From: Tannerella sp.
GTDB taxonomy: Bacteria; Bacteroidota; Bacteroidia; Bacteroidales; Tannerellaceae
Length of the DNA: 15,356 nucleotides
Direction of reading: 5' to 3'
Assembly: GCA_031289515.1 (NCBI GenBank)
Contig: JAITPH010000267.1
Span: 1-15,356 of the forward strand
In this document: in pieces, positions 1 to 7,150 of the stretch
Numbering within the stretch: the first letter of the stretch is position 1
Layout of the letters: every line of letters begins with the position of its first letter
The notes under the pieces: generated by a model
Told to the model about the DNA's origin: nothing
Database searches by the model: none
What the model saw: the letters and a program-made list of their open reading frames with translations, nothing else
Translations under genes and position numbers: made by a program

Positions 1-106
1 CGAAACGTTCGGGACATGATCACAATAGTTGTGATGTATCTCTGAAGGCGACAAATGCAAAAAAAATAATTCATATTAAAAGAAAAAACAATGCAGTAAT
101 TAAATT

Positions 107-128
107 CGGCAAGTCCGGAGACTTGCCG
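107..128. repeat. Perfect hairpin, 9-bp stem and 4-nt loop
   Basis: CGGCAAGTC (107-115) and GACTTGCCG (120-128) are perfect reverse complements around loop CGGA. No T-tract follows directly on either strand, although a T-rich stretch lies further along the minus strand. It may be a terminator of a gene beyond the left edge, or part of a structured intergenic element. Confidence 0.55.
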
Positions 129-150
129 TAAACTTCGACGCAGCGAAAGA

Positions 151-190
151 CGTCACGCCGAACAGCGACGTAATGTCCGTCATTGCGAAC
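151..190. repeat. Imperfect 13-nt direct repeat and small hairpin
   Basis: CGTCACGCCGAAC (151-163) and CGTCATTGCGAAC (178-190) match at 11 of 13 positions. A 7-bp stem with one G-U pair (169-175 with 181-187) overlaps the second copy. The block 107-230 is visibly richer in G+C than the A/T-rich flanks, which is unusual for intergenic DNA in this window. The function is unknown. Confidence 0.35.
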
Positions 191-248
191 GTGTCTCCCT
201 CCTGTCAATTATTACCGGGAGGCAAGGCTGTTTCAGAAAAAAAATGCG

Positions 249-256
249 TACATTTG
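249..256 (+). promoter_or_regulatory. Bacteroidota -7 promoter element (TACATTTG)
   Basis: Exact match to TAnnTTTG, ending 26 bp before the ATG at 283. No clear TTTG -33 box is seen at the usual distance; only a weak CTGTTT lies near 228-233. Its position inside the alternative N-terminal extension supports the start at 283. Confidence 0.5.
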
Positions 257-282
257 CATTTAATTTAATTTTTTATTTTGAT

Positions 283-3132
283 ATGACACCTTTTTTGAAA
301 CAGATTGCTTCGCTTTTTTACGACAGGCACGGCGCCGACATTAACCGGCTTGCCTTCGTTTTTCCCAACCGGCGGTCGGGTATCTTCTTCCGCAAATACC
401 TGTCCGAAATCGCTGCCGTACCGATTTTCTCGCCTGCCGTGATGACCATCAACGACCTGTTCAACAAACTCTGTCCCAAACAGCAGGCCGACCGCATAAA
501 ACTGCTCTTCATGCTTTACGACGTTTACGTGAAACAAAGCGGCACGGACGAGACGTTCGACAATTTCGTCTACTGGGGCGAAATGATTCTGAACGATTTC
601 GACGATGTGGACAAGTGCCTCGTCGACGCCCGACAGCTCTTTACCAACGTCACCGACCTGAACAGCATCGACCGCGATTTTTCGTTCCTCACGGCGTCGC
701 AGGTTCAGGCTATCCGCTCGTTCTGGTCGTCGTTTCAGGTCGGAAGCAGCGAAAGCCGCGACGCCAACGAGACTTTATTTCTCCGGATTTGGGAATTGCT
801 GCATCCCGTATATTGCGAATTTCGCAAAAATCTCGCCGCCGAAAACCTTGCCTACGAAGGCATGATATACCGCGAAGTGGCGGAAAACGCCAAAAACGAA
901 GGCTTCGACCTTCCTTATCAAAAAATCGTTTTCATCGGGCTGAACGCTCTGACCAAAGCCGAAAAGGAACTGCTCCGGCATCTCCGGAACCGGGGCATTG
1001 CTGATTTTTACTGGGATTATGCGTCGGACAAAATCAGGGATACGGACAACAAGGCGTCTTTCTTTGTGAAGGAAAACCTCGAAATGTTTCCTTCGGAATA
1101 CGAATTGCCGGAAGAGGCGCAGCAGGACGCATATTTCGAGATAACAGGCGTCCCTTCGCATATCGGGCAGGCGAAACTGGTATATCCGATTCTCGAACAG
1201 CTGTACGGTGACAAACCGGTCGGCGCCGGGGAAGCGCTTCAGACGGCAATCGTTCTGGCGGACGAAAAGCTGCTGCTGCCGGTCTTGAACTCCATACCGA
1301 AGCAGATTTCGCGGATAAACGTCACGATAGGCTATTCGCTGTCGGGCGCGCCGGTGGCGTCGCTTATGGAGAATCTTCAGTCGTTGCGGAAAAATGTACG
1401 GAAGGGAGAATTTTATCACCGCGACGCCGTCGCCGTGCTGCGCCACAAGTATGTTTCGTCTGCCTGTCCGGACGAAACGGCGGCGCTCGTGCGGGACATT
1501 ACCGCTTTCAACCGGATTTACATTCCCGCACAGTCGCTCTGCACGACGCATCTGTTAAGCCTGCTCTTTTCAACGCCTTCGACGGCTATGGAAATATCCG
1601 GCTATCTGATAAGCGTACTCAAGGAACTGAACATGCAAATTACAAACGGCGCCGAAACGGACGACGCCGACGGAACGGTCGATTCGAAAGCCCTTGAACA
1701 GGAATTTATCTTCCATTACTATACGACGGTAAACCGTATGCGCGAGATGATGCGTGAGACGAAAACGGAGATGCTGCCGGACACGTATTTCAGGCTTCTC
1801 AAACAGATGACCGACATGATAAGGATACCGTTTCAGGGCGAGCCGCTTTCGGGATTGCAGGTGATGGGAGAACTCGAAACGCGGGCGCTCGATTTCGAGA
1901 ATATCATCATCCTGTCGGCCAACGAAGGCGTTTTTCCCAAGAACAGCCCCGCAAATTCGTTTATACCGTATCATTTGCGGCGCGGCTTCGGACTGTCCAC
2001 GCCGGAACATCAGGAATGTATCCGGACATACCAGTTCTACCGCATGATATTTCGCGCAAAACGTGTAACAATGCTTTTCGACACCCGCTCGGACGGACTC
2101 CGGAACGGCGAAACGAGCCGCTTCGTTCACCAGTTGAGATACCATTACAAGACTCCGCTGCACCGAAAACTGGCCGTTTACAACATATCCGCCTCGGCCG
2201 TCGAGCCGTTCAGGATAGACAAGGACGACGAGACGATGCAGTCGCTCGCCGCTTACGGAACGGAAAAAAGCCTGTCGGCAAGCGCGATAAACACCTACCT
2301 CGACTGTCCGCTTAAATTCTACCTCTCCGCCGTCAAGGGCATAAGGGAAGAGGAAACGGTCAGCGAAACCATCGAACACGATACCTTCGGAACGATTCTT
2401 CACAGCGTGATGGAATTGGCGTACAAGCCCTTTTGCGGCATGACGGTGACGGCAGACCTGCTAAAACTTGCCGCCGGCGAAAAAAACATGTCCGGAATAA
2501 TCGGGCAGGCTTTCGCAAAAGACTATTTTCATTCCGACGAATCGAAACCGCTTAAAGGACAAACTTACCTCAACGGCGAGGCTATCCGCAAGTATGCCTG
2601 CAAAATTCTGGAATACGACCGCTCGCTGACGCCTTTCCGCTACATTGATTCGGAACGGCTTTTCCGCAGTTCGATTGAGCTGTCCGACGGCCGGAAAATA
2701 CTTGTCAAGGGTTTCATCGACAGGATTGACGAGGTGAACGGCATAACGCGCATTGCGGATTACAAGAGCGGAAAGCCGGGCTTGCTGGTTTTCGATTCGA
2801 CAGGCAGCCTTTTCGACATTTCGGCAAAAAAAAGAAGGAAAGCGATAATGCAGGTTTTTCTTTACGCATGGGTTTATGCCTCCCAGTCGGGCAATAAAAA
2901 CATACAACCGGCGGTATACCACGTCCGCGAACTGTTCGGGCAATCCGCGTTCGACCCTGCAATCAGGCTGGGCGACGAAACGGTGACGGATTTCGGGCGA
3001 TGTTTCACGGACTTCGAGCTTTCTCTCAGAGCGTGTCTGGACGAGATTTTTGACAGGAACAAACCGTTTACCCAAACGCCTGTCGTCAAGAACTGCGAAT
3101 ACTGTACTTTCAGGGAAATATGCGGCAGGTAG
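283..3132 (+). CDS. AddB/RecB-like PD-(D/E)XK nuclease with Fe-S cysteines
   Basis: Predicted DNA end-processing nuclease, 949 aa, resembling the AddB subunit of AddAB recombination enzymes. The N-terminus has a degenerate helicase-like segment, FPNRRSG at residues 27-33. The C-terminal nuclease domain shows GFIDRID (D813), ADYKSGK (D826, K828) and a QxxxY motif (Q857, Y861). Cys675 together with C938, C941 and C947 matches the four-cysteine Fe-S arrangement of AddB. The catalytic residues are present, so it should be active. I chose ATG 283: the in-frame ATG at 244 lies upstream of, and its reading runs through, a perfect -7 promoter box at 249-256, so a transcript from it would start after 244. 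Known for the family: AddB works with the helicase-nuclease AddA in double-strand break repair. No addA gene lies in the window; it may lie elsewhere. The stop is 5 bp from the stop of the convergent MFS gene. Family assignment is firm; the exact role is inferred. Confidence 0.88.
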   Translation: MTPFLKQIASLFYDRHGADINRLAFVFPNRRSGIFFRKYLSEIAAVPIFSPAVMTINDLFNKLCPKQQADRIKLLFMLYDVYVKQSGTDETFDNFVYWGEMILNDFDDVDKCLVDARQLFTNVTDLNSIDRDFSFLTASQVQAIRSFWSSFQVGSSESRDANETLFLRIWELLHPVYCEFRKNLAAENLAYEGMIYREVAENAKNEGFDLPYQKIVFIGLNALTKAEKELLRHLRNRGIADFYWDYASDKIRDTDNKASFFVKENLEMFPSEYELPEEAQQDAYFEITGVPSHIGQAKLVYPILEQLYGDKPVGAGEALQTAIVLADEKLLLPVLNSIPKQISRINVTIGYSLSGAPVASLMENLQSLRKNVRKGEFYHRDAVAVLRHKYVSSACPDETAALVRDITAFNRIYIPAQSLCTTHLLSLLFSTPSTAMEISGYLISVLKELNMQITNGAETDDADGTVDSKALEQEFIFHYYTTVNRMREMMRETKTEMLPDTYFRLLKQMTDMIRIPFQGEPLSGLQVMGELETRALDFENIIILSANEGVFPKNSPANSFIPYHLRRGFGLSTPEHQECIRTYQFYRMIFRAKRVTMLFDTRSDGLRNGETSRFVHQLRYHYKTPLHRKLAVYNISASAVEPFRIDKDDETMQSLAAYGTEKSLSASAINTYLDCPLKFYLSAVKGIREEETVSETIEHDTFGTILHSVMELAYKPFCGMTVTADLLKLAAGEKNMSGIIGQAFAKDYFHSDESKPLKGQTYLNGEAIRKYACKILEYDRSLTPFRYIDSERLFRSSIELSDGRKILVKGFIDRIDEVNGITRIADYKSGKPGLLVFDSTGSLFDISAKKRRKAIMQVFLYAWVYASQSGNKNIQPAVYHVRELFGQSAFDPAIRLGDETVTDFGRCFTDFELSLRACLDEIFDRNKPFTQTPVVKNCEYCTFREICGR

Positions 3133-3137
3133 GGGAA

Positions 3138-4505
3138 CTATGCTTTTTCTTTTCTTATCGACGATAAATAAACGCCGAAGCAGCATAAAACGGCGAAAAC
3201 GGCAAATGTCCAGCGCAGGCATTTCATCAGCATCGGATAGACGTCTGCCGTAATCTGCTTCTGCCCGATAAAGACGGAAATCATCATCATCGTGATGCCC
3301 ATGCTGAAAGCCTGTCCCACAAGCCGCATAGTGCCTGTCGTAGCCGAAGCAGTGCCGAGATGTTTTTTCTCGACCGAACTCATGATGACATTTGTATTTG
3401 GCGACGAGAAGAGGGCGAAACCTGCTCCCAAAACGAGCAAAACGGCTATCAGTGCAATGATCGGCGTTTCGGGCGAGAGGAAGAGCAACAGCCCCAGACA
3501 TACGACTATGACGGCCATTCCGAGGGTGGCAATCCTGCCTGCGTCCGCCTTGTCGGACAAACGGCCGGCCAAAGGCGACAGACACATCATCGCAACAGGC
3601 TGGGACAGCAGAATCCATCCTGCCTGCCGTGCGTCGAAGCCTTTGACGTATTGCAGAAAAAGGCTTATCAGAAAACCTACGGCGAAGGTGGCGGCATAAT
3701 TTATCAGGGCGGCGAACAGCGACATGCGAAATACGCGATTGCGTAGAAACATGTTCATGTCGAACATCGGCGCTGCCTGCCGTTTTTCGTAAAAGATGAA
3801 GACGACGAGCGCAATCAATCCGCCTGCCGTCAATAATGCGCCTTTCAATGCGGGCAAAAGCGAAAAACCCCATAGAATACATATCAGAGCCACAGAATAG
3901 ACAGCCGCGCCTGTCCGGTCAAACTTGCCCTGCGAAGCCTCTTCTTTCCAATCCATGTTTTTCATAAACCGGAAAACGCCCAGCAAAGCCAAAATTCCCA
4001 TAAGGGCTGTAATCAGAAAGATGCTGCGCCAGCCGAAATAATGCGTCGCCATACCGCCCAGGAAAGGTCCGGCGGCAAGCGCCATGTATATAACTGCGGT
4101 GTTGATGCCGATGGCTTTGCCGCGTTCCTCGCGTGGAAAAATATTCATGATGATGGCTACCGACACGCCGAACATCATAGCGCTGGCAATGCCCTGCACA
4201 AACCGCATCACAAGCAGTAACGCGCCCGATTCGACAAACAGACAGCAAAACGAAGCTGCCGAAAACAGGATTATACCTGTTACAAGCAGCTTCTTTCGCC
4301 CTATCATATCGCCGACTTTTCCAAATGGAATCTGCAAGACGGCCGAAGGCAGCATCATCGACGTAACGACCCAGCTCAGGGCGACGGCATTCATTTTCAA
4401 CTCCGTCGCAATGTCCTTCAGCGCCAGATTTATCGAACTGCCACTGAACGGAACGGTCGCTGCAGCCAGACAAACGACCGATAATATGGCATATTTATTT
4501 TTCAA
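3138..4505 (-). CDS. MFS transporter, 14-helix DHA2/EmrB-like
   Basis: Inner-membrane major facilitator protein, 455 aa, with about 14 hydrophobic segments, the size and topology of the DHA2 (EmrB/QacA) drug-exporter group. Motif A is GKVGDMIGRKK (62-72) in the loop after helix 2. An antiporter-type motif C, AAGPFLGG, is at 144-151. A second motif-A-like stretch, GRLSDKADAGR, is at 314-324. Helix 1 reads PFSGSSINLALKDI (19-32), so the acidic residue usual in the LDxTIVNVALP motif of DHA2 exporters is replaced by small polar residues. Export is likely because of motif C, but the substrate and coupling ion are unknown. It starts 19 bp after the rny stop with no promoter box between, so it is probably transcribed with rny. 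No terminator fits in the 5 bp before the convergent nuclease gene. Confidence 0.9.
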   Translation of the reverse strand: MKNKYAILSVVCLAAATVPFSGSSINLALKDIATELKMNAVALSWVVTSMMLPSAVLQIPFGKVGDMIGRKKLLVTGIILFSAASFCCLFVESGALLLVMRFVQGIASAMMFGVSVAIIMNIFPREERGKAIGINTAVIYMALAAGPFLGGMATHYFGWRSIFLITALMGILALLGVFRFMKNMDWKEEASQGKFDRTGAAVYSVALICILWGFSLLPALKGALLTAGGLIALVVFIFYEKRQAAPMFDMNMFLRNRVFRMSLFAALINYAATFAVGFLISLFLQYVKGFDARQAGWILLSQPVAMMCLSPLAGRLSDKADAGRIATLGMAVIVVCLGLLLFLSPETPIIALIAVLLVLGAGFALFSSPNTNVIMSSVEKKHLGTASATTGTMRLVGQAFSMGITMMMISVFIGQKQITADVYPMLMKCLRWTFAVFAVLCCFGVYLSSIRKEKA

Positions 4506-4524
4506 CTTCTTTTCTCGATTATTT

Positions 4525-6063
4525 TTATTTGGCGTAACTCACGGCGCGGGTTTCGCGAATTACGGTTATCTTGACCTGTCCCGGATATGTCATTTCGTCC
4601 TGTATCTTCTTTGCTATTTCGTTGGAAAGGCTTTCCACGTCCTTGTCCTCAATCTTGTCCGCTCCCACGATGACGCGCAATTCGCGCCCCGCCTGAATAG
4701 CGTAAGTATTGACAACTCCCGGATACGACATTGCCAGCTCTTCGAGGTCGTTGAGACGCTTGATATATGCCTCGACGATTTCGCGCCGCGCTCCCGGACG
4801 CGCTCCGGAAATGGCGTCGCAGACCTGCACAATCGGCGCTATCATCGTCTGCATCTCGATTTCGTCGTGGTGCGAGCCTACGGCATTGCATATATCCGCT
4901 TTTTCCTTGTATTTCTCGCAAAGTTTCATGCCCAGAATGGCGTGCGGCAGTTCCGGCTCTTCGTCGGGCACTTTGCCTATATCGTGCAGAAGACCTGCGC
5001 GACGCGCTTTCTTGGGATTAAGTCCAAGCTCCGACGCCATGATTGCGCACAGATTAGCCGTTTCGCGGGCATGTTGCAACAGGTTTTGTCCGTATGACGA
5101 GCGATATTTCATCTTGCCCACCATTCTGATAAGGTCGGGATGAAGTCCGTTGACGCCCAAGTCTATCACCGTGCGTTTGCCGGTCTCGATGATTTCTTCT
5201 TCCACCTGTTTGCGAACTTTGCCGACTACTTCTTCGATGCGGGCGGGATGAATACGTCCGTCCTGAACTAACTGATGAAGCGCCAGACGCGCGATTTCGC
5301 GGCGAACAGGGTCGAATCCCGAAAGCACGATAGCTTCGGGAGTATCGTCGACGATTATTTCGATGCCGGTAGCCGATTCGAGGGCGCGGATATTACGGCC
5401 CTCGCGACCGATGATGCGTCCCTTCATCTCGTCGGATTCTATCGGAAATACCGTAACCGAGTTCTCGATAGCCGTTTCGGTCGCTACCCGCTGTATAGAC
5501 TGGACGACTATTTTCTTTGCCTCGATATTTGCCGTCATCTTGGCTTCTTCCATTATATCGTTTATAAAAGTGGAAGCGTCGGCTTTTGCTTCGTCCTTCA
5601 GCGATTCGACAAGGCGGTCTTTAGCCTCTTTTGCCGACATGCCCGAAATAGCCTCTATCCGTTCGATTTCGCTTTGGCGCAACTTTTCGAGATCTTGCTG
5701 TTTCTTCGCTACTACCGCAAGTTGCGTAGTAAGATTTTCCTTGATAGCGTCGATTTCGACGTTTTTACGTTGCAACTCTTCCTGTTTTTGCGTAATCAGT
5801 GCATCACGCTGTTTCAGTTTCACTTCCGACGACTGAATCTTGGCGTTGCGCGCCGCTACCTGTTTTTCCAGTTCTGCCTTGAGCTGAATGAATTTCTCCT
5901 TCACTTCAAGCATTTTGTTCTTCTTCAACACGTCGGTTTCCCTGTCGGCTTCTTTCAGCATCTTTTTATACCTTGCCTTTGAAAACAATCGTGCGACAAA
6001 CCATGTCAGCAATCCGCCGGCGAAAAGCGCGGCTATGATTGGTATTATGTTCCCTGTGTCCAT
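4525..6063 (-). CDS. rny: Ribonuclease Y
   Basis: Membrane-anchored endoribonuclease that starts mRNA decay, 512 aa, close to the usual family length of about 520. Domains in order: one N-terminal transmembrane helix (about 6-28); a long charged coiled coil (about 30-195); a KH RNA-binding domain with the GRIIGREGRN loop at 215-224; and an HD metal-dependent phosphodiesterase domain. Visible metal-ligand candidates are H331, the HD pair H360-D361, H398-H399 and D416. The C-terminus YPGQVKITVIRETRAVSYAK is typical of the family. All expected motifs are intact. It lies between zapA upstream and the MFS gene downstream. The 102-bp gap after zapA holds a strong hairpin and a TA tract, so rny may have its own promoter there, but I see no TAnnTTTG box. 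Confidence 0.97.
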   Translation of the reverse strand: MDTGNIIPIIAALFAGGLLTWFVARLFSKARYKKMLKEADRETDVLKKNKMLEVKEKFIQLKAELEKQVAARNAKIQSSEVKLKQRDALITQKQEELQRKNVEIDAIKENLTTQLAVVAKKQQDLEKLRQSEIERIEAISGMSAKEAKDRLVESLKDEAKADASTFINDIMEEAKMTANIEAKKIVVQSIQRVATETAIENSVTVFPIESDEMKGRIIGREGRNIRALESATGIEIIVDDTPEAIVLSGFDPVRREIARLALHQLVQDGRIHPARIEEVVGKVRKQVEEEIIETGKRTVIDLGVNGLHPDLIRMVGKMKYRSSYGQNLLQHARETANLCAIMASELGLNPKKARRAGLLHDIGKVPDEEPELPHAILGMKLCEKYKEKADICNAVGSHHDEIEMQTMIAPIVQVCDAISGARPGARREIVEAYIKRLNDLEELAMSYPGVVNTYAIQAGRELRVIVGADKIEDKDVESLSNEIAKKIQDEMTYPGQVKITVIRETRAVSYAK

Positions 6064-6083
6064 TTGTAGTTCTAAATATTATG

Positions 6084-6101
6084 TTTATATATATATATAA
6101 A
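6084..6101. repeat. (TA)7 tract inside an 18-bp perfect palindrome
   Basis: TTTATATATATATATAAA is its own reverse complement. It lies between the hairpin at 6102-6140 and the rny start at 6063, in the rny leader or promoter region. The low melting stability could help promoter opening, and the tract could change length by slippage; both are inferences. Confidence 0.6.
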
Positions 6102-6140
6102 GCACTGTTATAAAGGCATCAAAGCCTTCATAATCAGTGC
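6102..6140 (-). terminator. Long hairpin after zapA, likely terminator or rny leader structure
   Basis: On the minus strand, GCACTGATTATGAAGGC (6140-6124) pairs with GCCTTTATAACAGTGC (6117-6102) around a 6-nt loop. This gives about 16 pairs with one bulged A and one G-U pair. It begins 25 bp after the zapA stop, and the next minus-strand bases are TTTATATAT, a poor but T-containing tail. A terminator for the zapA unit is most likely. Alternatives are an mRNA 3'-end stabiliser or a structure in the rny leader. Confidence 0.6.
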
Positions 6141-6165
6141 GTGAAATCTCCCTTTTAGTCGTAGG

Positions 6166-6462
6166 TCACTGCTCTTTCAGATATCCTTTCAACTCGTTGT
6201 CAAGTTGTTGTATCTTATCAGAGAATGGAACAGTATCGTTTTTGTCTTCCAATCGCAGATGGCTTACGGCGATGTCAATGGCGACCATAGCCAAAATATC
6301 CAAATCCGTAACAACTGCGTCGGAATATGTCTGTTGATATGCTAAATACTTCTCCCGCAGCTGTCGGGCTGCTTTCCGAATCAGTTCTTCGTCTTCAGCG
6401 TTAATACCCAAGGTATACTTTCCTTTTCCGGGTATAACTTCCAAGTTTATCGATTCCGGCAT
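6166..6462 (-). CDS. zapA: Cell division protein ZapA
   Basis: Small cytoplasmic protein, 98 aa, that in its family binds FtsZ and cross-links Z-ring filaments. The N-terminal segment SINLEVIPGKGKYTLGINAEDEELIRKAARQL fits the compact ZapA head. The following TDLDILAMVAIDIAVSHLRLEDKND segment and C-terminal helix fit the dimerising coiled coil. Length is normal for ZapA (about 90-110 aa). It starts 3 bp after the stop of a small coiled-coil gene and is surely cotranscribed with it. A large hairpin follows its stop. The call rests on overall pattern, since ZapA has no catalytic motif. Confidence 0.85.
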   Translation of the reverse strand: MPESINLEVIPGKGKYTLGINAEDEELIRKAARQLREKYLAYQQTYSDAVVTDLDILAMVAIDIAVSHLRLEDKNDTVPFSDKIQQLDNELKGYLKEQ

Positions 6463-6465
6463 AAA

Positions 6466-6759
6466 CTATTCCTTTAACAGTTCAATACATGTCTCCACTT
6501 CCCGCACCAATTTATCTACCCGCTTGCGAACGTCGCCGAAACCGTCTTTGTTTTCCGCGAGGCTGCGCGCTGCGAGCATGTTTGCATATTTGGACTGCAA
6601 TGACGCGATCGTTTGTTTGGCTTCGCGTATTTGAAGATCTTTGTCACCACACAATGTTTCCAATTCGCCTATACGACGCTTCCTACCGTCGCATATCTTC
6701 ATCAGTTCATGTATCCTGTCTTCAAAAACAGCTAACAAATTCGTCTCTTTTTCAGTCAT
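6466..6759 (-). CDS. Small coiled-coil protein, possible ZapB-like division partner
   Basis: A 97-aa protein that I cannot assign to a named family. It is rich in Glu, Lys, Arg and Leu, with heptad-like spacing from about residue 8 to 62 (for example RIHELMKICDGRKRRIGELETL), a short break around NKDGFGD and a second helix to the end. No membrane segment or signal peptide is seen. It is the first gene of the unit, 3 bp before zapA, with a promoter box at 6778-6785. The tight pairing suggests a role with ZapA at the Z-ring, comparable in shape to ZapB, a short coiled-coil protein that binds ZapA. That function is inferred from context only. Confidence 0.75.
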   Translation of the reverse strand: MTEKETNLLAVFEDRIHELMKICDGRKRRIGELETLCGDKDLQIREAKQTIASLQSKYANMLAARSLAENKDGFGDVRKRVDKLVREVETCIELLKE

Positions 6760-6777
6760 TACCTACCAAATTGCGCA

Positions 6778-6785
6778 CAAATGTA
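6778..6785 (-). promoter_or_regulatory. Bacteroidota -7 promoter element (TACATTTG)
   Basis: Exact TAnnTTTG on the minus strand, 18 bp before the ATG at 6759. A candidate -33 TTG lies at 6809-6807, spaced 21 bp from the box. This should drive the coiled-coil gene and zapA with a very short leader of about 12 nt. Confidence 0.6.
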
Positions 6786-6840
6786 CGGGTTATAATTTAG
6801 AAAAAACAACTTTTTGGATTATTTTTTTTATGTATCAGTC

Positions 6841-6875
6841 AAAAAAGGCTGTTCGTCGCAAGAATGAACAGCCTT
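6841..6875 (-). terminator. Rho-independent terminator of the winged-helix gene
   Basis: Perfect 10-bp stem: AAGGCTGTTC at 6845-6854 pairs with GAACAGCCTT at 6866-6875, with an 11-nt loop. On the minus strand it runs into TTTTTT (6846-6841). It begins 23 bp after the stop of the winged-helix gene, so it should isolate that gene from the zapA unit. Confidence 0.9.
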
Positions 6876-6898
6876 AATCTTTCTAATAGTCTACCTTC

Positions 6899-7102
6899 TC
6901 ACGTTAGCCACACATACAAATCATCATTTTTCTCTTCAAAACCAAGCTTGTCTTCCTTTGCCAGCCAGCCCAAAGCAGAATATAATAATTTGTCTGTTTT
7001 GATTTTGGTAGCCTTTTTCAACTCTTTGGTTGCCAATTTACCGGATGTACTCAACACTGTCCATACAACTCCGGCTGTAGTTCCAATAATTTCTGTTGTC
7101 AT
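6899..7102 (-). CDS. Winged helix-turn-helix protein, DUF2582-like
   Basis: Tiny protein of 67 aa from ATG 7102; an ATG two codons earlier at 7108 is equally possible. The sequence fits a single winged helix domain: helix TTAGVVWTVLSTSG, helix ATKELKKATKI, helix TDKLLYSALGWLAKEDKL, then a beta wing GFEEKNDDLYVWLT. This resembles the small winged-helix family (DUF2582) common in Bacteroidota. Such a fold usually binds DNA, but no target is known to me. The gene has its own promoter box, lies 57 bp after obgE and ends at a strong terminator, so it is probably expressed alone. An inverted repeat over its promoter could be a site for autoregulation, which is inference. Confidence 0.8.
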   Translation of the reverse strand: MTTEIIGTTAGVVWTVLSTSGKLATKELKKATKIKTDKLLYSALGWLAKEDKLGFEEKNDDLYVWLT

Positions 7103-7129
7103 AATCATATATTTTAAAAAAAAACTTCA

Positions 7130-7137
7130 CAAAGATA
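7130..7137 (-). promoter_or_regulatory. Bacteroidota -7 promoter element (TATCTTTG)
   Basis: Exact TAnnTTTG on the minus strand, 21-27 bp before the two candidate starts of the winged-helix gene. No good TTTG -33 box is seen; TTTTA lies about 19 bp upstream. Confidence 0.55.
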
Positions 7138-7150
7138 CAAATTTTCTTTG
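7130..7150. repeat. Inverted repeat CAAAGA-N9-TCTTTG over the promoter
   Basis: Perfect 6-bp arms at 7130-7135 and 7145-7150. One arm lies within the -7 box of the winged-helix gene, which is where a repressor operator would act. In such A/T-rich DNA, 6-bp arms can arise by chance. Confidence 0.3.

Noticed and set aside
775..2403. Two long open frames opposite the nuclease gene
   Set aside because: They show shadow-like composition and lie entirely inside a gene with intact catalytic motifs.
283..3132. Nuclease gene as part of a phage-defence island
   Set aside because: No other defence gene is nearby, and the domain layout fits AddB-type repair better.
2461..3882. 473-codon open frame on the minus strand across the nuclease and MFS genes
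   Set aside because: Its translation is rich in Arg, His and Cys with no domain pattern, and it is the opposite-strand or shifted reading of two well-supported genes.
4084..5097. 337-codon open frame on the plus strand opposite the MFS gene and rny
   Set aside because: It overlaps clear coding sequence of both genes on the other strand and shows no recognisable motif.
6064..6165. 6S RNA next to zapA, as in enterobacteria
   Set aside because: The gap is only 102 bp and folds as one simple hairpin without the long stem and central bubble of 6S RNA.
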